A stretch of DNA of 64,000 nt from an uncultured Actinomycetes bacterium (GTDB lineage Bacteria > Actinomycetota > Geothermincolia > Fen-727 > JACVIW01), in assembly GCA_937127245.1 (NCBI GenBank), contig CAKZLU010000034.1, positions 1 to 64,000 of the forward strand, in the 5' to 3' direction. The translations under genes and the position numbers were made by a program. Each line of letters opens with the position of its first letter. Position 1 is the stretch's first letter. The notes beneath the pieces were generated by a model. The model ran no database searches and had not been told where the DNA came from. It saw only the letters and a program-made list of their open reading frames with translations. This document shows positions 45,622 to 55,198 of this stretch, piece by piece.

Positions 45622-46899
45622 ATGCGAGAGACCGAAATTAATTACGAGTTTCTTTTCCGTGAAGCGGAGAACCGCGCCGGTAGGCTTGCCTCAATACTCT
45701 CAGACTTGATAAAGATTGATACGAGCATCCCGCCCGGAAAGAACTACGAACTCATGGCTGACTTTTTGGAACCACATCTTGAGAAAGCCGGTTTTAAGTG
45801 TGAAAGGGTCATAGTGCCTGAAGAAAGGTGGAAGAAGATCCCGCTTCCCCTCGAGGGACCCAGGGTAAATCTCGTCGGAAAGATTAGAAAAGGCAAAAGA
45901 CCCTTGAGCATATACGCCCACATGGACGTGGTCCCGGCGGGAACCGGATGGACAGTCCCCCCGTTTGAGGGAATTATCAAGGATGGCAAAGTTTACGGTA
46001 GAGGGGCTGTCGATATGAAAGGCTCGATCCCTCCGGTCATCGTGGCAACAGAGATTCTCCGTGATCTGGAAATAGAACCTGATTTCGACGTGACGTTTTG
46101 CCTGTGCACCGACGAGGAGATAGGCATTGACCCTGGCGCAGCATATCTCGCGGAGCTCGGATACTTCACCCCTCCAATCATCCACCTTGAAGGAGGCGGA
46201 CAGGGACCCGCCATGGTCGCGGCTAACTCGGGCGTTCTACACGCCGTTATCAAGGTTGTCGGAAAAGAAGCACATTCCGGCTTGAGTTTCACTGGAATAA
46301 ACGCTCTGGAGGAAGCGGTCGGAGTCCTCGTGGAACTCAAGCGCCTTAAGGAGGTGGTTGAATCCCGCGAATCGTCATATCCTGCCCTTCCTATACCGAA
46401 AACCCCATCCGACAAGCTAACGCCTACTTTCAACATTAACATTTTAAAGGCAGGCGAAAAACTAAACGTCATACCCGGAATCGCCACCATCGAAATAGAC
46501 AGACGATTTCTTCCCGAAGAAGACCTTAAAGACGTGAAGGGCGAGATCATCGACGCGATCGAGCGCGCAAGGCGTTCATCGCGAGCGGTCTCCATCGATG
46601 TTGAGTTTGAGGTGCTTTATCAGAACCATGAAATCGACGTCACCTCCGGGCACGTGGAAAGATGGTGTCAAGGAGTCAGGCTCGCCCTGGGATATCCGCC
46701 TGACACGCCATTTTTGTTTGTCGGCTCAAACGGCGCGACTGACATGAGCTTCGTTGGGAAAATCTTGAGAACCAGGGAGTTTGTGGGAACGGGAGTGATT
46801 GACGCGGAGCACATCGCCGCACACGGTCCAGATGAGTGCGTGCCAATCGCAAATATGGTGAACCTCTGCAAGGAGCTCATCTATTTTTTGGTTAGGTGA
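45622..46899 (+). CDS. M20-family metallopeptidase (ArgE/DapE/CPG2-like)
   Basis: A 425-residue zinc hydrolase. Metal ligands are visible in order: His-Asp in IYAHMDVVPAG, Asp in GRGAVDMKGSI, Glu-Glu in CTDEEIGIDPG, then later Asp/Glu region and the final His in HIAAHGPDECV. A dimerisation domain lies in the middle (GKEAHSGLSFTGINALEEA). The family includes acetylornithine and succinyl-diaminopimelate deacylases and dipeptidases; nearest substrate cannot be fixed. No signal peptide. It is transcribed away from the core operons with the methyltransferase before it. Confidence 0.85.
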   Translation: MRETEINYEFLFREAENRAGRLASILSDLIKIDTSIPPGKNYELMADFLEPHLEKAGFKCERVIVPEERWKKIPLPLEGPRVNLVGKIRKGKRPLSIYAHMDVVPAGTGWTVPPFEGIIKDGKVYGRGAVDMKGSIPPVIVATEILRDLEIEPDFDVTFCLCTDEEIGIDPGAAYLAELGYFTPPIIHLEGGGQGPAMVAANSGVLHAVIKVVGKEAHSGLSFTGINALEEAVGVLVELKRLKEVVESRESSYPALPIPKTPSDKLTPTFNINILKAGEKLNVIPGIATIEIDRRFLPEEDLKDVKGEIIDAIERARRSSRAVSIDVEFEVLYQNHEIDVTSGHVERWCQGVRLALGYPPDTPFLFVGSNGATDMSFVGKILRTREFVGTGVIDAEHIAAHGPDECVPIANMVNLCKELIYFLVR

Positions 46900-47030
46900 G
46901 TATTTTGAATAATAAAGCGGGCGAACACAATTAAGCCGAAACAGTGAGGCGCCCGTCTTGAACCAAGCCACGATATTAATCCTTGATCGTTAATAATTCC
47001 TTTTGAAAAATCCAGAATCTCGCGCATTCT

Positions 47031-48143
47031 CTATATTCTCGCGAAGTACGCACCGGCGCCGCTTCTAATTACAACTCCCTTGACCTCTAGTTGGGAAAGT
47101 ATTGAAAGAACAAGCCTGCTCTCGATAGAGCTTACACTTGATATCTCCTCCGGATACATATATCCCGCTTTTATGGCCTCCACAACCATCAACTCTTTCT
47201 CAGAAAGTGAAGAAATTTTCGTTGCCAGACCGACCGTCCCTTGCAGGTTAACCCAGTTTGGTGAAAAGCCCACCCCTTCAAGGACATCTTCAGTGCAGGT
47301 GACGGGAACTGCCCCGCTTTTTATCATGAGGTTTGTACCCGCACTCTTCGGGGAGAAAATAGGTCCGGGAACCGCAAAAACCTCTCTGTTCTCGGAAAGA
47401 GCGAACTCCGCGGTGATTAGCGCCCCGCTAGTTTTCCCCGCTTCAACAACCACGACGCCCGTACACATTCCCGCGATGATCCTGTTGCGCTCAGGAAATC
47501 TGAATTTCTCGGGTTTCGTTCCCGGAGGATATTCGGATATCAAACATCCTCTTTTAGATATATCAGCAAGCAATAAACGATTCACCGGCGGATAAACGAC
47601 ATCAACTCCACAGCCGAGAACCGCGACGGTAAACCCCCTCGATTCGAGCGCACCCGCGTGCGCTGCGGAATCAATCCCCAAAGCGGCACCGCTTACAACG
47701 CAAATCCCAGCCCCTGCAAGCTCCCTTCCCAGTTTCCTTGAAACCTCCATTCCATAAGGCGTTGGATTCCTTGAGCCAACAACCGCAATGCAAATGCTGT
47801 CAGAAGCGGGCAATGTGCCACGGAAAAACAAAATGAGCGGGGGATCAGTCAATTCGGAGAGGAGCTTAGGGTATGAATCTTCACCGAGGACCACAGCGCC
47901 AATTCCCTTCGATTTCAGAGCGCTCAGAGAATCCCCAGAGCGGTATTTCCTGGCAGCATTCAACCATTCGCTCAGATTTTGGGAAAAAGCACTGGGAACC
48001 CTACACTTTGATATCGCCTCAATTACCCCCGCAGGCGTTCCAAACATGGAGATTAGATTCAAAGCGGTTCTCCTGGTCATTTTAGGCAGGGAAATCACGA
48101 AAATGAGTTCGTCTTTTTCCTCGAGAAATGAGTGCAGTATCAC
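47031..48143 (-). CDS. dprA: DNA processing protein DprA/Smf
   Basis: Loads RecA on incoming single-stranded DNA during transformation. 370 residues: an N-terminal SAM-like domain, the Rossmann-type DprA core with VGSRNPTPYGMEVSRKLG, VSGAALGIDSAAHAGAL, VLGCGVDVVYPPVN and FPERNRIIAG, and a C-terminal winged-helix domain (about 300-370). GTG start at 48143, 14 bp after comM. Together with comM it suggests natural competence or a retained subset of that machinery. Confidence 0.95.
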   Translation of the reverse strand: MILHSFLEEKDELIFVISLPKMTRRTALNLISMFGTPAGVIEAISKCRVPSAFSQNLSEWLNAARKYRSGDSLSALKSKGIGAVVLGEDSYPKLLSELTDPPLILFFRGTLPASDSICIAVVGSRNPTPYGMEVSRKLGRELAGAGICVVSGAALGIDSAAHAGALESRGFTVAVLGCGVDVVYPPVNRLLLADISKRGCLISEYPPGTKPEKFRFPERNRIIAGMCTGVVVVEAGKTSGALITAEFALSENREVFAVPGPIFSPKSAGTNLMIKSGAVPVTCTEDVLEGVGFSPNWVNLQGTVGLATKISSLSEKELMVVEAIKAGYMYPEEISSVSSIESRLVLSILSQLEVKGVVIRSGAGAYFARI

Positions 48144-48157
48144 AGAAATTCACCTTC

Positions 48158-49696
48158 TCAAGAATGCAGGCAATTCCTGTCGAGAAATCTGTATTGCAGC
48201 GCTTCCGCCAGGTGCTCTATCTCGATCTGCTCGGATCCAGCAAGGTCAGCGATCGTCCTTGCCACCTTGAGTATCCTGTGATAGGAGCGTGCGGAAAAAC
48301 CCAGCTTATCGAAGGCATCCCAGAGAAAACGTTCGGCGTTTGAAGATATCAGACAATATTTCTCCACGAGTTTGCCAGCCATCCCGGCGTTGCAGAACAC
48401 CCCTTCGGGTAAAAGCCTCTGCCTTTGAACAGCCCTCGCCCGGATTACCCGGTTTCTTATCTCCGAGGAAGACTCGGGTGGTCTTATTTTCCGCAGATAT
48501 TCTTTCCTTAAGCGAGGAACACTAACTTGCAGGTCAATCCTGTCAAACAATGGTCCTGAAAGTATTGACCTGTACTTCTGAATCGCGTGCGCACTGCATG
48601 TGCATTCTTTTAAGACATCCCCGAAATAACCGCAGGGACAGGGGTTCATCGAGGCAACAAGACTGAAAGAAGCGGGGAAAGTGACCGAAACCATTGATCT
48701 GACAATTGTCACGCGCCCGTCCTCGAGCGGCGCTCTCAGGCTCTCGAGCGCACTCCTTTGAAAAAGCGTGATTTCATCGAGATATAAAACCCCGCAGTGC
48801 GCGAGGGTGACCTCTCCCGGGCGAGGAAGAGGCTGTCCCCCGCCCGTTAATCCCACCGCGGTGGTCGAGCATCCCGGCGACCTGAAAGGCCTCTCCGTCA
48901 CAAGAGCGCCCCCAGACGGAATAAGACCGGCAATGCTGTGAATTTTTGTCACCTCAAGAGATTCTTCGAGCGTAAGAGGAGGAAGTATCGAGGGAATCCT
49001 TGCGGCAAGCATTGTTTTTCCAGAACCGGGAGGACCTACCATCAACAGATTGTGCCCGCCCGCAGCTGCCACTTCAATGGCGCGTTTGGCGTGCTCTTGC
49101 CCCTTTACATCAGCGAAATCCAGGGAAGACTGCCCGTTTTGGCTCAATACCGATTCCGCATCAACTTTTACCCTTGGGAGCGGTACCGAACCCTTAAGGA
49201 AACCAGCCGCGTCGGCGAGGGAGGATATACCGTATACCTCAACGTCCGGAACTATCGCCGCTTCTCTCGAATTGCTTTCAGGTACGAGTATGAAATGGAC
49301 GCCAGCCTCCCGGGCACCGAGCGCCATGGAGATCGCCCCGTGTATCTTTCGTACTTTTCCGTCAAGGGAAAGTTCGCCCGCCACGATAAATGACCGGGGC
49401 TTTGTGTAAGTGAGCTGACCGGACGCCTCAAGAATGGCAAGCGCAATCGGCAGGTCAAACGATGCCCCTTCTTTTCTTAGATCGCCCGGAGCAAGGTTGA
49501 CATGAATCCTTTTGTTCGGGAAATCAAATCCTGAGTTCTTTATCGCTGATTTAACCCTTATCCGAGACTCCCGCACGCAAGTGTCGGGAAGACCCACGAT
49601 CTCGAAGGTGGGTATTCCCTTCATCACGTCAACTTCGACCCTGACTATTTGGGATTCAAGCCCGACTATTGTCGCTCCGTTGCATGAAGCAAGCAT
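48158..49696 (-). CDS. comM: Mg-chelatase-like AAA+ ATPase ComM/YifB
   Basis: Hexameric helicase-like ATPase that promotes branch migration during transformation in species where it has been tested. 512 residues: N-terminal LonC/ChlI domain (FEIVGLPDTCVRESRIRVKSA in pieces), Walker A GPPGSGKTMLAARIPSILPP, Walker B GVLYLDEITLF, and a C-terminal Mg-chelatase subunit domain (RSYHRILKVARTIADL). The ATG at 49696 with GGAG upstream is used; a start eight codons earlier lies upstream of it without support. It is followed by dprA. Confidence 0.95.
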   Translation of the reverse strand: MLASCNGATIVGLESQIVRVEVDVMKGIPTFEIVGLPDTCVRESRIRVKSAIKNSGFDFPNKRIHVNLAPGDLRKEGASFDLPIALAILEASGQLTYTKPRSFIVAGELSLDGKVRKIHGAISMALGAREAGVHFILVPESNSREAAIVPDVEVYGISSLADAAGFLKGSVPLPRVKVDAESVLSQNGQSSLDFADVKGQEHAKRAIEVAAAGGHNLLMVGPPGSGKTMLAARIPSILPPLTLEESLEVTKIHSIAGLIPSGGALVTERPFRSPGCSTTAVGLTGGGQPLPRPGEVTLAHCGVLYLDEITLFQRSALESLRAPLEDGRVTIVRSMVSVTFPASFSLVASMNPCPCGYFGDVLKECTCSAHAIQKYRSILSGPLFDRIDLQVSVPRLRKEYLRKIRPPESSSEIRNRVIRARAVQRQRLLPEGVFCNAGMAGKLVEKYCLISSNAERFLWDAFDKLGFSARSYHRILKVARTIADLAGSEQIEIEHLAEALQYRFLDRNCLHS

Positions 49697-49725
49697 CGCC
49701 ACTCCAGTTAAGCAGTTCAAGCAAA

Positions 49726-49754
49726 ATTATAAGCAATTCAAGCATTATTGACAA
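49726..49754 (-). promoter_or_regulatory. Sigma-70-type promoter of comM-dprA
   Basis: On the minus strand TTGTCA (49749-49754), a 17-bp spacer and a perfect TATAAT (49726-49731). The predicted transcript starts near 49719, about 23 bases before the comM ATG. The promoter lies within imperfect 21-22 bp direct repeats (AAGCARTTCAAGCA on the plus strand, starting at 49710 and 49731). This is the best consensus promoter in the window. Confidence 0.7.
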
Positions 49755-49794
49755 GCAGTAAGCAGTTGTGGCATCAAGAATCTCGATAAGCTCA

Positions 49795-50679
49795 TCAATC
49801 GGAGCGGGGCGTAAGCGAATCTAATTCTGGGTCGTGCTTAAGGTAGTTCTTCATAGCGATATCATGGTCATTCACCGCGTAGCAATAGACACACCCGTGG
49901 GGACAGGTGTCATACTCGCCGATGTCGCGGCTCTCGTAGCAGCCGCACCCCAAGCGGTGCGGCTTTCTGGCCGCTTCAATCTCTCTGCCCGCGACATCAG
50001 ATATCCTTTTAGCATCCACGCATGAGGAATCAGAAATCCTCCCTTTTACGTACTGCCTCTGACCGCAGACGCTCATCTTCATGCCGTTTTCCCTCGCGAC
50101 CCCTTCCAGCTCAAGAAGAATTTCCATCTTTTCTTTGTCCGGCGGATCAAACCAAGTGAAAGGATGTGTCTCGGATGCTTTTTTAATATTCCTCACGGTT
50201 TTTTTGTACATGTTCGCCCAGGAGACCACCACTTCATCGGTACAACCCTGAAGCATCTTTGCGATCTTCGAAAACCTCTCAAAATGAAAGGAAACCGGTG
50301 TAAGCGACGTTAGGATTATGGTGTCATATCGCCAGACGACCACCCTCGGACCGAATCTTTTCGCAAGGTATCTTACGTGCTGAACGCAAGTTTCAAGCGG
50401 CACCACTCTCCTTTCGAGCGCTGCTGGATAGCAGGTTATGCTGTACTGGACAATGAAAGGTATCCCGAGGCTGTCAATTTCTTCAAGCACCCCAATGAAG
50501 GGTCCAAGATTCCTCGTCCAGAACACGAAAGCGCTAACGTCTCTCCTGTCGAGCGAAACCCTGTAGTAGCGCCCGCTGTATGGATTTTTTACAAGGCTAT
50601 AACCGGCCTTAAGTCTTCTCAGGAACCATTCAGCATAATAGGCGGGTATGTCTGTGCGGTAACTTGCTGAAACAATCAT
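49795..50679 (-). CDS. DUF1848 family protein with C-terminal Cys cluster
   Basis: A 294-residue protein matching DUF1848: N-terminal SASYRTDIPAYYAEWF, RVSLDRRDVSAFVFWTRN, VVWRYDTII and the C-terminal cysteine block CGCYESRDIGEYDTC followed by PHGCVYCYA. The C-x-C and CPHGCVYCYA spacing suggests an iron-sulfur cluster, as in radical-SAM-like or related proteins, but the family has no settled function. It stands between comM (promoter nearby) and yraN, splitting an otherwise conserved actinobacterial order, so it may be a later insertion. ATG at 50679. Confidence 0.85.
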   Translation of the reverse strand: MIVSASYRTDIPAYYAEWFLRRLKAGYSLVKNPYSGRYYRVSLDRRDVSAFVFWTRNLGPFIGVLEEIDSLGIPFIVQYSITCYPAALERRVVPLETCVQHVRYLAKRFGPRVVVWRYDTIILTSLTPVSFHFERFSKIAKMLQGCTDEVVVSWANMYKKTVRNIKKASETHPFTWFDPPDKEKMEILLELEGVARENGMKMSVCGQRQYVKGRISDSSCVDAKRISDVAGREIEAARKPHRLGCGCYESRDIGEYDTCPHGCVYCYAVNDHDIAMKNYLKHDPELDSLTPRSD

Positions 50680-50839
50680 GCTAAATTCTTCAAATGTTTA
50701 TCCGGGCTATCATCTCTTGGCAATATCATCTCATCATCAATTCGCTATTCCAACATCAATCCGGGGAGCGCCGCCAATTGAAAAATTAAAGAAATTTTAG
50801 TTCCAAAGGGATTCTGTGCGCTTTAATTTTAAACGCCTA

Positions 50840-51199
50840 TCAGAAAGCGTTTTCGATATGCTCCAATCTGAGAACAGCCCCATCTCTGTCCAAAAAAACG
50901 CATATTACGTCAAAGCGAACCTCAGTGGCAAAGCCCGCGACAGACATATACTCGGCGGCAACGTTTCTTATCCGGGAGGCTTTCTTTTCGGTAACCGACT
51001 CGATCGGCTCACCGTACTCGTCACCTTTCCTCGTTTTAACCTCAACAAAAACGGTGGTGCCGCCCTTCTCGGCTACAATATCTATCTCCCCTGCCTTCGC
51101 GCGAAAACCCCGCGTTTTTATCCTGTAACCTTGCTTCTCGAGGTACACGCAGGCTTGGTCCTCTCCGTGGATTCCGGTAGCTCTCCTGTAGCGGGTCAA
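50840..51199 (-). CDS. yraN: UPF0102 family protein YraN
   Basis: Small (119-residue) endonuclease-like fold protein of unknown role, usually next to rnhB. Seen are GEDQACVYLEKQGYRI, the nuclease-like core RAKAGEIDIVAEKGGTTVFVEVKTR in pieces with Glu, Asp and Glu-x-Lys, and a C-terminal RFDVICV. It starts with TTG, and the GGAGG within the end of rnhB is a plausible ribosome binding site. Confidence 0.92.
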   Translation of the reverse strand: MTRYRRATGIHGEDQACVYLEKQGYRIKTRGFRAKAGEIDIVAEKGGTTVFVEVKTRKGDEYGEPIESVTEKKASRIRNVAAEYMSVAGFATEVRFDVICVFLDRDGAVLRLEHIENAF

Positions 51200-51205
51200 A
51201 GAGGG

Positions 51206-52054
51206 TCATTCCTCCCATATGACACTATCTTCCCGCTCGGGCAAAACACCGTGAAATGACTTCCGATGGAAAGCGCTGGGACCGTAAACCGAAAGGGCGT
51301 GGATGTGCTCCTCTGTGGCGTAACCCTTGTTTCTGTCAAAGCTGTAATAGGGAATCCTGCTGTGAAGGCTTGACATGACTCGGTCCCTTTCCACTTTTGC
51401 CACAATACTCGCGGCAGCCACACACTGAAACGTTGAGTCGGCATGCGCAATTGAGTAAGAGGGGACGCTTATGTCGCCGAGCGGATAGTGGTCGCATATG
51501 ACACAGTGGCACTTGTCGCTCACCGCTTCTGCCACATCTTTTAACGCCTTTCGATTCATCAACTGAATTCCCCACCTGTCTATGAGCGCGGGGTCTATAA
51601 ATGAAACCGAAACGCAGAGCGCGGATTCCATAATTCTTTCATACAATTCCTCGCGCTTTTCAGGAGTCAAAGCCTTGGAATCGTCAATGTCATCTATTAT
51701 CAAGCCAGGTTTGAGAACCACAGCGGCGGCGGTAAGCGGACCGGCAATTGCACCCCTCCCGGCTTCGTCCGCGCCGGCGATCAAGTTGACGTTGCCCTTT
51801 TTGAAAATCTCCTCATTTGCGACAAGGGAGCCCTTCTTCCTGAAATAACCGTAAGCCATTGAGCGAACGGTCTTTCTGGGGTCATGAGAAAGAACGCACA
51901 GAAAATCGGGGTCAGGCTCGTCCATTGATGAGAGAATTTTCTTTATCTCGTGCACGGAGAATCTGAGCACAGTAACCTCGCCATTGAGGTCTCTATCAAG
52001 GATACCTTCAAACTTGCCTATTTCGGAAAAGCCCATCGACTCGGAGGCCACCAT
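51206..52054 (-). CDS. rnhB: Ribonuclease HII
   Basis: Removes ribonucleotides misincorporated in DNA. The catalytic domain has the Asp-Glu pair in AGADEAGRGAIAGPL, an Asp in CDHYPLG and ADSTFQCVAAASIVAKVERDR in pieces. About 95 residues precede it; the part SVHEIKKILSSMDEPDPDF with HDPRKTV resembles the N-terminal extension of Gram-positive RNase HII. The start is uncertain: ATG at 52054 (282 residues) and ATG at 52036 both overlap lepB; the former has a GGGAGA upstream. Confidence 0.92.
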   Translation of the reverse strand: MVASESMGFSEIGKFEGILDRDLNGEVTVLRFSVHEIKKILSSMDEPDPDFLCVLSHDPRKTVRSMAYGYFRKKGSLVANEEIFKKGNVNLIAGADEAGRGAIAGPLTAAAVVLKPGLIIDDIDDSKALTPEKREELYERIMESALCVSVSFIDPALIDRWGIQLMNRKALKDVAEAVSDKCHCVICDHYPLGDISVPSYSIAHADSTFQCVAAASIVAKVERDRVMSSLHSRIPYYSFDRNKGYATEEHIHALSVYGPSAFHRKSFHGVLPEREDSVIWEE

Positions 52055-52842
52055 ATTAGAAAGACTCTCCCAATGACACTTCTTTTGGGCACCATACCCC
52101 ATACCCGACTATCTCTGGAGTTCGGTCTGTTATCACCCATGCAAAAAAACATTCCTTCGGGAACCCTCACGGGACCGAAATCGCTTGCGTCCCTTATGAC
52201 CCCATCCTCGGATTTCGGTCTGCCGTTTATATAAAGGATACCCTTTCTCAATTCAATTGTTTCGCCGCCTGTCGCAACCACCCTTTTAACGAAGACATTT
52301 GTGCCCCGGTGAGTTAGCTTCAGGGTCTCACCCATCTGCTCAAAGGGCCAGTAGAGTTTATTTTTTGTGTTCATTGCCTGCGGATCGGAAGGCGGATACC
52401 TGAACACGATTATGTCTCCCCTTCTCGGGGACCTGAAATAAAAAGTGACTTTCTCGACCATTATGCGGTCGCCAATCTGCAGAGTGGGGACCATAGAGGA
52501 TGAAGGGATCATAAAAGCCTTGATGATAAACGATTGAATGAAAATCGCAACGGCAAACGCAACCGCGAGCATTAAAAGCGTCTCGTATAGGATACCTTTG
52601 ACCCTCGAGCGTTTCCCTTCCTTTGCCATATCTTCAATCGCTTCACTTGTTTCGTCCTTAGCGGCATCCGCGGAATTCCTGCCCGGCACATCCCCTACCG
52701 ATGGCAAATTCCCATCGCTTTCAGGCTGGCGACTGCCGTCTGCGTGTACGCACTCGGAAAAATCTATGCCGTTGTTACCCGTGGAGCCCTCGCCCTCACT
52801 CGAAAATTGCCCCTTTTTGGAATAGGAATCTTCTTCTCTCAT
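52018..52842 (-). CDS. lepB: Signal peptidase I
   Basis: Removes signal peptides from exported proteins. 274 residues: a ~90-residue hydrophilic, acidic cytoplasmic N-terminal region, one TM helix (LLMLAVAFAVAIFIQSFII), then the S26 domain with the nucleophile Ser in MIPSSSMVPTL, Lys in FVKRVVATGGE and the GDNRPNSRDSRVWG box. The long polar N terminus is typical of actinobacterial LepB. It overlaps rnhB. Confidence 0.95.
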   Translation of the reverse strand: MREEDSYSKKGQFSSEGEGSTGNNGIDFSECVHADGSRQPESDGNLPSVGDVPGRNSADAAKDETSEAIEDMAKEGKRSRVKGILYETLLMLAVAFAVAIFIQSFIIKAFMIPSSSMVPTLQIGDRIMVEKVTFYFRSPRRGDIIVFRYPPSDPQAMNTKNKLYWPFEQMGETLKLTHRGTNVFVKRVVATGGETIELRKGILYINGRPKSEDGVIRDASDFGPVRVPEGMFFCMGDNRPNSRDSRVWGMVPKRSVIGRVFLIWWPPSRWAFPK

Positions 52843-53066
52843 TTCACGGTCTTCATTCCAAAAAATGATGATTTTAACGCATGTTACCCTGTTTGAATCG
52901 ACGAACAGCCCTCAGGGACCCTCATTTTAAGAAGAACCTCAAAAATTTTTTCGTCACAAACATGTATAGTCGCACAAAATTGGGTTTCACGCACACGTTT
53001 TTGAGGGTTGTTTCTTGAAATCCGGGATTAAGCCCGACGAAGGCTTAGCGGCTCGCATCGGCAGGA

Positions 53067-53085
53067 AAAAGCGACAAACGCTTTT
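53067..53085 (-). terminator. Possible terminator at the end of rplS
   Basis: On the minus strand AAAAGCG, loop TTTGT, CGCTTTT: seven paired bases followed by two more T residues. It overlaps the rplS stop codon at 53084-53086. The stem has only three GC pairs, so it may be weak. Confidence 0.35.
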
Positions 53086-53455
53086 AAGTCTGCTTCTTTT
53101 TCTTGACTCTTGCAGCCTTACCGACTTTATCGCGGATATAGTAAAGTTTCGCTCTTCTAACCTGACCCTCAGAAACCACTTTGATGTCCTTGATTATCGG
53201 GGAATGAAGCGGAAACGTCCTTTCAACCCCCACTCCGAAGGACACTTTTCGCACCGTGAAGGTCTCGCGCGCCCCACTGCCCCGCCTACGGATAACCAGA
53301 CCCTGAAAAGACTGAGTCCGCGTGCGGACGGTCTTCTTTTCCCCTGTTCCGCTCGTTTCCTTTATCTCAATTGTGACTTTTACGGTATCCCCGGGCGCAA
53401 ACTCGGGGATATCACTGCGCAACTGCTCGCGCTCAATGATATCTATCTCGTTCAT
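53084..53455 (-). CDS. rplS: 50S ribosomal protein L19
   Basis: Large-subunit protein at the subunit interface. 123 residues with the full family pattern: [35 protein letters not shown] in pieces, [15 protein letters not shown] and [19 protein letters not shown], ending in a lysine run. The ATG at 53455 has GGAGG upstream; an in-frame TTG four codons earlier overlaps that site and is not used. Followed by a possible terminator and 240 bp before lepB. Confidence 0.97.
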   Translation of the reverse strand: MNEIDIIEREQLRSDIPEFAPGDTVKVTIEIKETSGTGEKKTVRTRTQSFQGLVIRRRGSGARETFTVRKVSFGVGVERTFPLHSPIIKDIKVVSEGQVRRAKLYYIRDKVGKAARVKKKKQT

Positions 53456-53668
53456 GGCTTCCTCCAAAACGTTGAAATACTATAGCACAATTGAAAGCGG
53501 TTTCAAATTGGACGCGCGGTCGGCTCCGCTCAAAGAAAGCAAACCCGCGGGGATTTTTCCCAGGTTAAAGAGCATAAAACCTCTTCTTTAACTAATCTAC
53601 GGAAAAATCAAAAACACTTATGAGGCGCGCCGAATATTAAAAGTCGGGAACAATCCGCCCCGCATGCG

Positions 53669-54394
53669 TCAGTCATCCTCACAGAGCAAATCAGGTCTCT
53701 TTGCCCTGGTTATCTCGAGCGCTTTCTTCCGCCTCCACTCGGCGATCCGAGCATGGTTCCCGGAAAGCAGAACATCGGGAACCTCCCAACCCCTAAATGA
53801 TGCTGGGCGCGTATATTGGGGATATTCAAGAAGCCCCGAAGTGAATGATTCCTCCTTGAGAGATTCAAGATTCCCTACAACCCTGGGTATCAATCTCGCC
53901 ACGGCGTCAATAATCATTCCCGCGGCAATCTCCCCCCCTGAAAGGACGAAATCTCCTATGGATATTTCGTCTGTGGTTATGTGCTCTCTTACCCGCTCGT
54001 CAACGCCCTCGTACCTGCCGCAGATTAAAACGATCTCAGGGAAATAAAGGAGGCTGTTTGCAATTTTTTGGTCGAAACCCCTTCCCTGAGGAGAGAGAAG
54101 AATAACCGGCATGCTCTTACCGATCTGGGTGACTTCCCTTTCAAAAACCTTTTCGAGGGCATGCGTCACAACATCAACCCTTAGCACCATGCCGGGTCCC
54201 CCGCCATAGGGATAATCATCTATTTTCCCGTGGGGCTCAGGGCTTAGCCGGTGCAGGTCATGCAGCCTAACCTCCAAGACCCCGATATTCCTTGCCCTCT
54301 TTATCACGCCGGTTTCCACAACCGAAGTGATGACATCGGGAACGGCGCAAAAAACATGAAAGACTATTTTTCGGGAAACATCGCAACAGGTCAA
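53669..54394 (-). CDS. trmD: tRNA (guanine-N1-)-methyltransferase TrmD
   Basis: Methylates G37 of tRNAs to hold reading frame. SPOUT knot motifs are [38 protein letters not shown] and [13 protein letters not shown]. The frame is open far into rimM, but the domain begins at IVFHVF. A TTG at 54394, one base after the rimM stop and 12 bases after AGGAGG, gives a normal 241 residues and is chosen. The first 10 residues have no clear family counterpart, so the start is moderately uncertain. Confidence 0.94.
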   Translation of the reverse strand: MTCCDVSRKIVFHVFCAVPDVITSVVETGVIKRARNIGVLEVRLHDLHRLSPEPHGKIDDYPYGGGPGMVLRVDVVTHALEKVFEREVTQIGKSMPVILLSPQGRGFDQKIANSLLYFPEIVLICGRYEGVDERVREHITTDEISIGDFVLSGGEIAAGMIIDAVARLIPRVVGNLESLKEESFTSGLLEYPQYTRPASFRGWEVPDVLLSGNHARIAEWRRKKALEITRAKRPDLLCEDD

Positions 54395-54395
54395 T

Positions 54396-54965
54396 TCAGC
54401 GATTTCCCTCCTTCTTTCCCCTTTTCCCAGGCATAAGACCTTCAACAGGCCTGATTCTTATCACGCGCGATTCCCTGTCAACATCCGCGATGAAAGCTCT
54501 GACGAAAGGCACCATGAACTGGTGACCCTCGCTATCAGACACCACGAGAAGGTCCTGGTGAGCGCCTAAAATGACATCTGAAACCTCTCCGAGTTTCTCA
54601 CCGTTTTCATCCTCAACGGCCATACCCTCGAGCTCATGAACCCAGTACTCCCCTTCTTTCAGAGAATCAGCCTCGCTTTGAGGTATGACAAGATCGCACT
54701 CTCTCAAACCCTCGGCATCGTCCCGGGACTGAATTTCGGCAAACTTCACAAGGATTCGACCCTTGAAAGAAATGGATGAAACAACCGTAACGCTTTTTTT
54801 AAGAACCCCCCTATAATCCACGAGCATTTGAGAACCTTTCTCAAAACGAACTGGGCAGTCGCTTATTGGCTCAACTATAACGGCCCCACGAACGCCGTGG
54901 GGCCTTATAATCTTTCCAACAAGGAGGAATGACGGAATTTTAGATCGGCCAGAATCCTCAGTCAT
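54396..54965 (-). CDS. rimM: 16S rRNA processing protein RimM
   Basis: Assembly factor for the 30S head; binds S19. 189 residues: N-terminal RimM domain ([23 protein letters not shown] in pieces) and C-terminal PRC-barrel ([22 protein letters not shown] in pieces, then [14 protein letters not shown]). The ATG overlaps the stop of the KH gene by one base, suggesting translational coupling, and a 1-bp gap leads to trmD. Confidence 0.95.
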   Translation of the reverse strand: MTEDSGRSKIPSFLLVGKIIRPHGVRGAVIVEPISDCPVRFEKGSQMLVDYRGVLKKSVTVVSSISFKGRILVKFAEIQSRDDAEGLRECDLVIPQSEADSLKEGEYWVHELEGMAVEDENGEKLGEVSDVILGAHQDLLVVSDSEGHQFMVPFVRAFIADVDRESRVIRIRPVEGLMPGKRGKKEGNR

Positions 54966-55198
54966 CAGTCAAGAATCTCGACAATGGCATTCTTGCCCCG
55001 TTTTGTGGCTGCGGCTTTGATGAGCGTTCGCAGCGCTTGAGCTATACGTCCCCCCTTACCGATAACCTTTCCGATATCCACGGGATTCACCTTCAACTGA
55101 AGGATTACGGATCGCTCTCCCTCAATCATCTCAACCTGGACGTCATTTGGGTTGTCAACAAGAGACTTAGCAAGGTATTCAAGCAGATCTTTCATTTT
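54965..55198 (-). CDS. khpA: KH-domain RNA-binding protein (KhpA-like)
   Basis: A 77-residue single KH domain with the GxxG loop in [18 protein letters not shown]. KhpA with KhpB/EloR controls cell elongation or small RNA stability in Gram-positive bacteria, usually encoded between rpsP and rimM as here. The ATG at 55198 has GGAGG upstream and overlaps the end of rpsP by 20 bp. Confidence 0.93.
   Translation of the reverse strand, partial: KMKDLLEYLAKSLVDNPNDVQVEMIEGERSVILQLKVNPVDIGKVIGKGGRIAQALRTLIKAAATKRGKNAIVEILD

Noticed and set aside
46915..46970. GGGCG/CGCCC inverted repeat after the M20 gene
   Set aside because: Loop of about 28 bases and no U-run; unlikely to be a terminator.
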